Source: DASXTB01 sp036505615
GTDB lineage: Bacteria > Acidobacteriota > UBA6911 > JACQSX01
DNA: 5,618 bases
Reading direction: 5' to 3'
NCBI GenBank assembly: GCA_036505615.1
Contig: DASXTB010000182.1
Span: 1 to 5,618 of the forward strand
In this document: positions 1 to 5,514 of the stretch, in pieces
Numbering within the stretch: position 1 is the first letter of the stretch
Layout: each line of letters begins with the position of its first letter
Notes under the pieces: generated by a model
Database searches by the model: none
What the model was told of the DNA's origin: nothing
The model's input: only the letters and a program-made list of their open reading frames with translations
Translations under genes and position numbers: made by a program

Positions 1-76
1 CTTTCGCGGTAGCTGCGGAGTGACGCTAATTTTGGGCTCTGGGCACCCCAAGCGCGCTCCGGAATATTGCGTAGGC

Positions 77-2215
77 TTAGTTCACCCAGTGAAGTACATT
101 TCGGATCACCGACCAGCGGGGTTGCTTGTTCGCCGCGAATCGACCCAGGACCCAATAGTCATAAAGTTTTTTTAAGGTGCCGTCACTCTTTTTGAGATCT
201 ATCAAGACGTTGACGTAATCGACCAGTTCCTGATCAGCAAGTGCCATCGGATAGCTCAGCGGTATCGAGATCGGAGGTGGCGGCACCACAACGGTGTATT
301 CTGGATATAGCAGACTCCAAGCCGATCCCTCTTCGGCGGTATAGATAAACCCATCGAGCGTCTTTCCCTTAGATTCGAAGAACTCGTTCGGGGAATTCAG
401 GGTCACCAGCTGTGCTTTGGGCAGGAGCTCTCGGACAAAGGAGATAAAATAGGGCACATCTAAAATTGCTAACTTCGGAGCCTTTAGTTTTTGCAGCGCT
501 TCACGGCTGCCAAATTCGCTTCGTCGATAGTCTTGGACGACGAAAGCTAGGGTCATTTCCAAGTATGGCGCCGAGAGACGGACGACTTCCGCTCGTTCCG
601 GAGTCACGACGATTCCGGACATTATGATGTCACAGTAACCTCCATTGAGCTGTTCAAACATCTTGGAGTGATCGACGGGTACGAACTCGAGGCTGACGCC
701 GAGGGAGCGAGCAAGAATATGTGCCATTTCAACGTCCAGACCTACCAGCTCCCCCTGTGCATTGAAAAAAGAGAACGGACGAACGTCCCCGATATATCCG
801 ACCCGGATGGCTCCCCTGGTGCGGATTCTTTTCATCGCGGACTGTGAAGATTCCACCGGCCCAGGAGGCGGCGCCGATTTGTAGACCTTGGCCGGGCCGG
901 CAGGGAATAAAGGCTGCATAAGGGCCATGATTTTGGCCTTGTCGTAGGCGTTCTCGACCGCGAATGAAAAGTAAGCCCGAGTGCCGACGACGGCAGCCGC
1001 GACGACGCCAACCGTAAGCGCTGTTACTGGAACGAAGCGCTTCCACTGAAAGCGCAACGCCCCCGCCATCGCAAAGCCCCCGAGCACCCCCAGGGTAAAA
1101 AGATGCATCGCCGACGCCAAAGTTCCCAGTTGCGCGACGAAAATTCCCGAGGCGAGGTAAAGCTGCATCATATCGGCGGGCAGGCGAAGCAAATCAAGCA
1201 GAAACGGCATGGCGGCAACAGGTTTGCCAAACAGGCTAAGCAGGCCGGACAGGGTTAAATTGAAATATCCTGCAAGGCTGATGGCCGACGTGGTGAACCA
1301 AGCGGCGAAGAGGATGAAAACGAGCTGGAGCAGCCTGCCGACGTTTGGAAAATTGAAGGAAACCGGAACGATGACGTCAACGCTAGACTCCGATTCGGCA
1401 CTGGTACCCATCCCTTGCCGTAGCAATTCCTTTGCATGGTCACTCAACATCGGTATCACGACCAGCAGATTGTCCGTTGCGAAAGCCATTAACAGGGCCT
1501 CTTTTGTCGCCCGGACGATCTCCCGGTAACCGAATGGTGTGAGCAGCATGATCAGAGCAGGGAGCACGCCAAACGTCATCAAGAGGGCGGCAACAGCGTA
1601 TGTGACGATATAAACCTGCAAGCCGCTCAATTGATCGACATTCATGGTGCCGGCCGTGCTCGCGGCAATCGCGAAAATCCCGATCGGGGTGAGCCGGACA
1701 ATGAATTTCATGACTCGCTTGAGCGCTTCTTCCAGGATTTCAAAGGCGGCGATGAGTGGGCCCTTTCTCTCGATCCCCATCAAGGCGAGGCCTACAGCGA
1801 TGCTGAAAAGCACCACGGCTGGCACGATATTGTTGGCCATTGAATGAAACGGGTTTTCAGGTATGAACTCAAGGAAATTGAAGTCCTGCTGCTGCTCGAG
1901 CAAGGTCGTACTGAAGAATGACGGGGATTCCCAGTTTGGAAAGCTGAGCGGTAAGAGATACATGACTGCCAAGGTCAATGCCCAGATCAGCAAAAGCAGG
2001 CTGCCCACACGCAACGAAAGCGCGACCGCCTCCCGGTATTTCAATTTTCCAAGCCCCGAGATCAGCGCAATGATGATGTAAGGGAGCACGCCCATCTGCA
2101 ACAACTGAACAAACCCCTCGCCAACGAGTTTGAGCGCAGCCGTTATCTCCCCCAGGAAAATACCTGTCGCAATACCTAGACCTAGTCCGAGAAATATTTG
2201 TGCCGCTAAACTCAT
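77..2215 (-). CDS. DAACS/SLC1-type symporter domain fused to a family-3 periplasmic solute-binding domain (712 aa)
   Basis: Residues 1 to about 390 resemble the dicarboxylate/amino acid:cation symporter family (GltP/DctA type, about 420 residues when alone): hydrophobic helices near 5-21, 38-55, 70-90, 128-146, 171-187, 203-225 and 293-316, plus hairpin-like stretches. An extra helix at about 394-416 is followed by a proline-rich linker (447-453) and an SBP_bac_3 domain at about 466-690. The latter shows the usual RVGY start, a GELVGLDVEMA segment (488-498) and TPERAEVVRLSAPY (538-551), whose R541 matches the ligand-carboxylate arginine of HisJ-like proteins. SLC1 proteins have eight helices and cytoplasmic termini, so a ninth helix would place the binding domain in the periplasm. 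The canonical SLC1 binding motifs are not seen, so the substrate is unknown. The ATG at 2213-2215 lacks a strong Shine-Dalgarno, but the next Met (residue 41) lies inside helix 2. The fold call is firm; transport activity is inferred. Confidence 0.88.
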   Translation of the reverse strand: MSLAAQIFLGLGLGIATGIFLGEITAALKLVGEGFVQLLQMGVLPYIIIALISGLGKLKYREAVALSLRVGSLLLLIWALTLAVMYLLPLSFPNWESPSFFSTTLLEQQQDFNFLEFIPENPFHSMANNIVPAVVLFSIAVGLALMGIERKGPLIAAFEILEEALKRVMKFIVRLTPIGIFAIAASTAGTMNVDQLSGLQVYIVTYAVAALLMTFGVLPALIMLLTPFGYREIVRATKEALLMAFATDNLLVVIPMLSDHAKELLRQGMGTSAESESSVDVIVPVSFNFPNVGRLLQLVFILFAAWFTTSAISLAGYFNLTLSGLLSLFGKPVAAMPFLLDLLRLPADMMQLYLASGIFVAQLGTLASAMHLFTLGVLGGFAMAGALRFQWKRFVPVTALTVGVVAAAVVGTRAYFSFAVENAYDKAKIMALMQPLFPAGPAKVYKSAPPPGPVESSQSAMKRIRTRGAIRVGYIGDVRPFSFFNAQGELVGLDVEMAHILARSLGVSLEFVPVDHSKMFEQLNGGYCDIIMSGIVVTPERAEVVRLSAPYLEMTLAFVVQDYRRSEFGSREALQKLKAPKLAILDVPYFISFVRELLPKAQLVTLNSPNEFFESKGKTLDGFIYTAEEGSAWSLLYPEYTVVVPPPPISIPLSYPMALADQELVDYVNVLIDLKKSDGTLKKLYDYWVLGRFAANKQPRWSVIRNVLHWVN

Positions 2216-2263
2216 CAGCCGTAACTTTAAATGGAATTTGGAACTATTCCGATAATTCGATCA

Positions 2264-2287
2264 TTCGAAATTCTTTCGAATTTCGGA
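2264..2287. repeat. AT-rich hairpin in the gap before the symporter fusion gene
   Basis: TTCGAAATTC (2264-2273) and GAATTTCGGA (2278-2287) pair over 10 bp with one G-T wobble around a 4-nt loop. The hairpin lies 49-72 nt upstream of the ATG at 2213-2215 and about 145 nt past the lipoprotein stop. The surroundings (about 2250-2330) are rich in TTCG/CGAA units, including three TTCGAA sites at 2264, 2275 and 2321. No T-run follows, so it is not a classical terminator. It may be a 5'-leader structure, an operator, or a decayed relative of the GGAAT/ATTCC foldbacks. Confidence 0.35.
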
Positions 2288-2432
2288 ATCCTTCGACGTA
2301 GCTCCGGACAGGTTTCGCGTTTCGAATTCGCCCATTCACCTTGGCGGCCTTCGCGTCTTCGTCTGCATTTATGTCCGAAGCGATCATGAGGCCAAACCGA
2401 GCGTAATGATGACAAGTGGATTAGCGTGCGCT

Positions 2433-3029
2433 CTAAGTGGAGTCAATAAATAATTGCCGAAATGTTTGTTGCTGTTGTGCCACTCCCAGGCCTACCGACT
2501 CTCCATCGGCGAATAGCCTGGGCCACTCGACGTTGCCGCTGGAGATCATGGCGAGAGCATTTTTAATGCGGCCCTGGATTGCTCCACCCGGGTCCCAACC
2601 CTCGCCGGGAAAGTTCCCGTTTAGGTAATTGAGCCAGCTATTCATTTGTTTCATGCTGGCTTCAATATTCGTCAGCGCCGCCTGATTGTCCCCTAGACGA
2701 GCCTGGGTGAGACCAAGATATAGCCGTGCGAGATTGTCGCTCGTGTTCTGCGCAAGCGCTCCCTCCAGAGTCTGGCGCGCTTGCGCATAGTTTCCGGTGA
2801 GGTATTGGGCTCTGCCCAGATAACTCAAAACTCCCAGTCTTAGCTGCACGTCATATATGTAGCTGGGGTCTTGTTGTGCAGCAGCTTGAAGATAGCTGAG
2901 GGCGGTTTGATTGTTGCCCGCAAGCAACGCTTGGACTCCTGACTGAACGTAGCCACCGGCTTGATAGTTAGCGCACCCGGACAGCACAACACTCAACAAA
3001 AGCATCGCCAACAAATCGGTCGCCTTCAT
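2433..3029 (-). CDS. Small TPR-repeat outer-membrane lipoprotein (198 aa)
   Basis: The protein begins with a lipoprotein signal peptide: MK, a hydrophobic core, and the lipobox LSGC with the modified cysteine at residue 19. The residues after it are Ala-Asn rather than Asp, which under the usual Lol rule points to the outer membrane. Residues about 30-130 hold roughly three tetratricopeptide-like helix pairs (for example GNNQTALSYLQAAAQQDP and GNYAQARQTLEGALAQN), so it is probably a periplasm-facing protein-protein adaptor. The C-terminal 60 residues match no family I recognise. The frame is open 13 codons further upstream to an ATG at 3066-3068, but the start at 3027-3029 is preferred because an AGGAGGG ribosome site lies 7 nt before it and the signal peptide starts properly there. 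It lies 232 nt downstream of the ABC gene's end when measured from the longer start, and 217 nt before the symporter fusion, all codirectional. The partner is unknown. Confidence 0.85.
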   Translation of the reverse strand: MKATDLLAMLLLSVVLSGCANYQAGGYVQSGVQALLAGNNQTALSYLQAAAQQDPSYIYDVQLRLGVLSYLGRAQYLTGNYAQARQTLEGALAQNTSDNLARLYLGLTQARLGDNQAALTNIEASMKQMNSWLNYLNGNFPGEGWDPGGAIQGRIKNALAMISSGNVEWPRLFADGESVGLGVAQQQQTFRQLFIDST

Positions 3030-3036
3030 GTTCTTT

Positions 3037-3043
3037 CCCTCCT
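3037..3043 (-). promoter_or_regulatory. Strong ribosome binding site of the lipoprotein gene
   Basis: AGGAGGG on the minus strand lies 7 nt before the ATG at 3027-3029. It decides the start: this ATG, not the in-frame ATG at 3066-3068, gives a protein that begins directly with the lipoprotein signal peptide. Confidence 0.8.
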
Positions 3044-3115
3044 GATCCTCCGGTTCAGATCCGAACACGAGCTCACTACGGTGTGTCCATTTCTATCGAA
3101 GCGGTAAAAGGCTGT

Positions 3116-3137
3116 ATATTGGACTTTAGTCCAATAT
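3116..3137. promoter_or_regulatory. Perfect 9-bp dyad upstream of the lipoprotein gene, possible operator
   Basis: ATATTGGAC (3116-3124) and GTCCAATAT (3129-3137) are perfect inverted repeats around a TTTA loop. The dyad lies 87-108 nt upstream of the lipoprotein ATG at 3027-3029, a reasonable place for an operator. As a terminator for the ABC gene it is unconvincing: it lies about 165 nt past that stop and no T-run directly follows on the minus strand. The regulator is not identifiable. I did not find a convincing -35/-10 pair next to it. Confidence 0.4.
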
Positions 3138-3304
3138 TACTGAAGGCGCGGTTGCCAAGGGTTTAAGCCATCCAAGTTTTTCAGGATCTCGTCGTTGGCA
3201 TACCGGATTATGTGGAAATCCCAGATTCTTACAGGCCCGCCGGCGATCAACCTGACACCTCTCACTGACCCTCGTTCCTCGACACTCTGTCGTCCCTCTT
3301 TCAC
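3137..3304 (-). pseudogene. DUF559 (Vsr-like endonuclease) C-terminal remnant in a 55-codon frame
   Basis: A short minus-strand frame contains IWDFHIIRYANDEILKNLDG (about 3167-3226). This closely fits the C-terminal signature of DUF559 proteins, small endonuclease-like proteins of the restriction-endonuclease/Vsr fold, whose family pattern is roughly G-[FY]-x-V-[IL]-R-F-x-N-x-[ED]-[VI]-L-x-N-x-x-G-V. The upstream catalytic part of the domain (normally about 80 more residues) is not seen, and the residues before the signature do not look like the family. The frame can be extended to a GTG at 3302-3304 that overlaps the ABC stop (GTGA), so a 55-aa translated protein is formally possible, but no good ribosome site or family N-terminus supports it. 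A decayed gene fragment is more likely. The stop TAA (3137-3139) overlaps the last base of the dyad at 3116-3137. Confidence 0.5.
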
Positions 3305-5049
3305 GCCGGCAGCAGCGCGCCATCAGCGATCATTTGTACTCTTCCGTCGCCCTCCGGTTTTAGCTCCCACAGCTTGCCGTGGAAGCCGGTGAGCGCCGAG
3401 CGGTGGGCGATGCTGATGATCGTTGCGCCTTTTAACCGTTTGGTGAGCAGCTCGTAAACGTGCTGCTGGCTCGGTTCGTCCAGCGCCGAGGTGGCCTCGT
3501 CGAGGAACAACCATGCGGGCTTTTGCAGCAGCGCTCTGGCGATGGCCATCCGCTGCTGTTCGCCACCGGAGAGTTGCTGCGCCCAGTTGTGCTGTTCATC
3601 AAGCCGGTCCACAAAACCAGCCAGGCCGGCGGCGGAAAGCGCATCACGCAACTGCGCATCGCTGAAGGTTTCGGCGGCCGCAGGGTAGCTCACTACCTGG
3701 CGCAAGGTGCCGATGGGAAAGTAAGGGCGCTGCGGCAAGAAGAGGGCGCGGAAATCGCGGGGCTCCCTGACTTGCCCCCGGCCGAAGGGCCAGATTCCGG
3801 CAATGGCGCGGAAGAGCGTGCTCTTACCCGAGCCGGAAGGGCCTTTGATGAGCACACGGTCGCCAGGTTCGACGCGAGCGTTGATTCCGGAGACCAGCGT
3901 CCGCCCCGTGGGTAACGCTAGGTCCAGGTTGTGCAACTCCAGGTCGTCGATGGCGGCATCGGCCACCACCGCCGGCCCTGTACCGGCGCGGCTCTCTTCC
4001 TGGGTTAAGACGATCGCTTTGTGGAAGCCAGTGAGACGGTCCACGGTGGCCTTCCAAGCGGCGAAGTCGGTGTAGGCACCGATGAACCAGGAAAGTGCCC
4101 CCTGCACTTGGCCGAAGGCATTGGAGATCTGCACGAGACCGCCAAGTTGGATCGCTCCCGAGAAATAGCGCGGCGCGCCCACGACGAACGGAAACACGAC
4201 CGCCGCCTGGCTGTAGCCCACGGTGAAAAAGGTCAAGAGCTTTTGCCGCTTCATGATCGCCCACCAGTTGTCTACCACCGACGCGAAACGGGAACGGAAG
4301 CCGCGCAGTTCATCTTCCTCGCCGTGATAGAGCGCCACGCCCTCGCTGTTCTCGCGGAAGCGCACGAGGTTGAAGCGGAAGTCCGCCTCGTATTTTTGCT
4401 GGTTGAAATTGAGCGGGATGAGCGGCTTGCCGATCTTATGCGTGAGCCAGGTTCCCACGATGGAGTAGCCGATGGCTACCCAAACCATATAACCGTAGAT
4501 GACATAGGTCGAGCCGCCGAGTGGAATCTCCAGCGGGCCCGATATCGACCAGAGAATCCCGATGAAAGAGCCCAAGGTGACGGCAGCGTTGAGAAAGCCC
4601 AGTCCTAAAGAGAGGCACTCGTCCACGAATAACCGAAAGTCTTCGGCGATCCGCTGGTCAGGGTTGTCGGTGTCATTGCTCTTGAGCTGCATCCGGTAAT
4701 AGTTGCGTTCGGCCAGCCAGTCCCTGAGATAGTGATCGGTAAGCCAGCGCCGCCAACGGATTTGCAGCATCTGATTCAGGTAGATCCTGTACACCGCAAT
4801 CACAATGTAGATCGTAGCCAGCACACAAAATCGCCCAATCTGATGGAAGAACTCCGCTTTGGCCTTGTCCTGCAGTGTGTTGTAGAAAAGATTGTACCAG
4901 TCGTTGAACAGAACGGTCATATAGACCATAGCGAGGGTAAGAACGATATTGACGATGAGCAGCAGCCAGGCGCTCCGGCGCTCCTCTGATCTCCAGTAAG
5001 GGTGCAGCAACGTCCAAAGATCGCGGATAAACTCTTTCAGCTTGACCAT
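3301..5049 (-). CDS. SbmA/YddA/ABCD-type ABC transporter, fused permease and ATPase (582 aa)
   Basis: This is an inner-membrane ABC half-transporter, expected to act as a homodimer. The N-terminal half is an ABC_membrane_2 / SbmA-BacA-like domain, with helices near 27-47, 75-92, 150-168, 183-203 and 274-292. It carries the family's NPDQRIAEDFRLF loop (129-141) and an EA-type segment (about 222-244). The ATPase half is complete: Walker A GPSGSGKST (403-411), Q-loop LPQRP (438-442), signature LSGGEQQR (493-500), Walker B WLFLDE with catalytic E518, D-loop SALD (521-524) and H-loop H549. Length and layout match E. coli YddA (about 560 aa) and bacterial ABCD relatives such as Rv1819c. Relatives move peptides, cobalamin or hydrophilic compounds; the substrate and direction here cannot be read from sequence. 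The ATG at 5047-5049 has a GGGAG ribosome site 7 nt upstream. IR element 1 lies just upstream, then the remnant of a second symporter-binding-protein gene. Confidence 0.92.
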   Translation of the reverse strand: MVKLKEFIRDLWTLLHPYWRSEERRSAWLLLIVNIVLTLAMVYMTVLFNDWYNLFYNTLQDKAKAEFFHQIGRFCVLATIYIVIAVYRIYLNQMLQIRWRRWLTDHYLRDWLAERNYYRMQLKSNDTDNPDQRIAEDFRLFVDECLSLGLGFLNAAVTLGSFIGILWSISGPLEIPLGGSTYVIYGYMVWVAIGYSIVGTWLTHKIGKPLIPLNFNQQKYEADFRFNLVRFRENSEGVALYHGEEDELRGFRSRFASVVDNWWAIMKRQKLLTFFTVGYSQAAVVFPFVVGAPRYFSGAIQLGGLVQISNAFGQVQGALSWFIGAYTDFAAWKATVDRLTGFHKAIVLTQEESRAGTGPAVVADAAIDDLELHNLDLALPTGRTLVSGINARVEPGDRVLIKGPSGSGKSTLFRAIAGIWPFGRGQVREPRDFRALFLPQRPYFPIGTLRQVVSYPAAAETFSDAQLRDALSAAGLAGFVDRLDEQHNWAQQLSGGEQQRMAIARALLQKPAWLFLDEATSALDEPSQQHVYELLTKRLKGATIISIAHRSALTGFHGKLWELKPEGDGRVQMIADGALLPA

Positions 5050-5056
5050 GCGGTTA

Positions 5057-5061
5057 CTCCC
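5057..5061 (-). promoter_or_regulatory. Ribosome binding site of the ABC transporter gene
   Basis: GGGAG on the minus strand lies 7 nt before the ATG at 5047-5049. It supports this start, after which the protein opens with the short cytoplasmic helix typical of the family. Confidence 0.65.
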
Positions 5062-5076
5062 GTATGAGTTGATATG

Positions 5077-5170
5077 TGGAATAATGGAATATTGGAACGT
5101 TGGAAAATTGGGTTTCTGGAAAGCATCATCCTATTACTCCATCACTCCAGTATTCCACTATTCCAGTCTT
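5077..5170. repeat. IR element 1: GGAAT/ATTCC foldback repeat
   Basis: The left half is a run of GGAAT-type units and the right half a run of ATTCC-type units, so the element folds back on itself. The arms 5078-5096 and 5146-5164 pair at 17 of 19 positions, with one G-U wobble in the RNA of either strand. The right end, ATTCCAGTCTT at 5160-5170, recurs inverted at the near end of IR element 2. The element sits in the leader of the ABC gene, ending 28 nt before its start codon, so a transcript from upstream would carry a long hairpin there. It encodes nothing obvious; it could be a non-autonomous element or a spreading intergenic repeat. Confidence 0.75.
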
Positions 5171-5358
5171 TATTTCACCCAGTGCAGCACGTCGCGCATC
5201 ACCGACCAACGGGGTTGCTTGGGCGGCGCATCCGGCCCTAGGATCCAATGATCATAAAGCGCCTGGATCGTGCCGTTCTCGCGTTGCAGGTCGATCCAGA
5301 TGCCGAGGAACCGCGCGAACTCCAGGTCTCGCCGCGCGACCGGGTAGGCGAGGGGAAA
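5170..5358 (-). pseudogene. C-terminal remnant of a second symporter-SBP fusion gene (62 codons plus stop)
   Basis: The frame encodes 62 residues that align without gaps to residues 651-712 of the fusion protein at 77-2215, with about 32 of 62 identical by eye. It keeps the last part of the SBP_bac_3 fold (IDL...NGT...LYDHWILG) and nearly all of the C-terminal tail (KQPRWSVMRDVLHWV, 13 of 15 identical), and stops at the same place. Upstream the similarity ends abruptly at the edge of IR element 2: the reading continues in frame into the repeat (residues reading FHYSKHSSL), and no symporter or N-terminal SBP sequence is seen beyond it. The stop codon TAA uses the last base of IR element 1. With only the end of one domain left and no start site, it is almost surely non-functional. 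It is diverged from the intact gene, so it is an older paralogue or transferred copy, not a recent duplication. Confidence 0.85.
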
Positions 5359-5361
5359 GCG

Positions 5362-5483
5362 AAGACTGGAATGTTTGGAATAATGGAACAATGAAAAGTT
5401 GCAATGCTGGAAGAGTGAAATACTGAAATGATGATCAACGCACTATTCCATTATTCCAGCATTCCACTACGCTATTCCAGTCT
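5362..5483. repeat. IR element 2: GGAAT/ATTCC foldback repeat with matching ends
   Basis: The outer ends AGACTGGAAT (5363-5372) and ATTCCAGTCT (5474-5483) are perfect 10-bp inverted repeats. An inner perfect 13-bp pair lies at 5376-5388 and 5446-5458 (TGGAATAATGGAA and its complement). Further GGAAT-like and ATTCC-like units fill the arms, and the centre (about 5389-5440) is more degenerate. CTATTCCAGTCT at 5472-5483 is identical to 5158-5169 in IR element 1, which shows the two elements are related. It abruptly ends the homology of the SBP remnant at 5358-5361 and begins 31 nt after the stop of the gene cut by the window edge. Confidence 0.78.
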
Positions 5484-5514
5484 CCTGCCGCGGGAGTCAC
5501 TTTCTGCCGGGCAA

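Noticed and set aside
32..51. Possible terminator after the fusion gene (TTGGG ... CCCAA)
   Set aside because: Only a 5-bp outer stem with an awkward 10-nt loop, and no T-run follows on the minus strand.
729..1046. 105-codon minus-strand frame inside the symporter fusion gene
   Set aside because: It is another frame of the well-supported fusion protein, is Arg-rich, has no recognisable family and no ribosome site.
2227..2415. 62-codon minus-strand frame filling most of the gap between lipoprotein and fusion genes
   Set aside because: Low-complexity Arg-rich translation spanning the hairpin region, with no family signal; treated as non-coding.
3030..3068. Upstream ATG giving the lipoprotein 13 extra N-terminal residues
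   Set aside because: The extension is acidic and polar (MFGSEPEDQEGKN) and would spoil the signal peptide; the AGGAGGG site fits the internal ATG.
3116..3137. Dyad as rho-independent terminator of the ABC gene
   Set aside because: It is about 165 nt beyond the stop and lacks a directly following T-run; an operator role is at least as likely.
3460..3915. 151-codon plus-strand frame opposite the ABC ATPase domain
   Set aside because: It is antisense to the Walker A to Walker B region of a clear gene; the protein looks like a compositional shadow.
4021..4608. 195-codon plus-strand frame opposite the ABC membrane domain
   Set aside because: Long but antisense to conserved transporter sequence; its His/Arg/Glu-rich translation resembles no family I know.
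5077..5483. CRISPR array or integron attC sites suggested by repeated short units
   Set aside because: Units are only about 5-8 nt, inverted within each element, with no uniform repeat-spacer spacing and no attC core sites.
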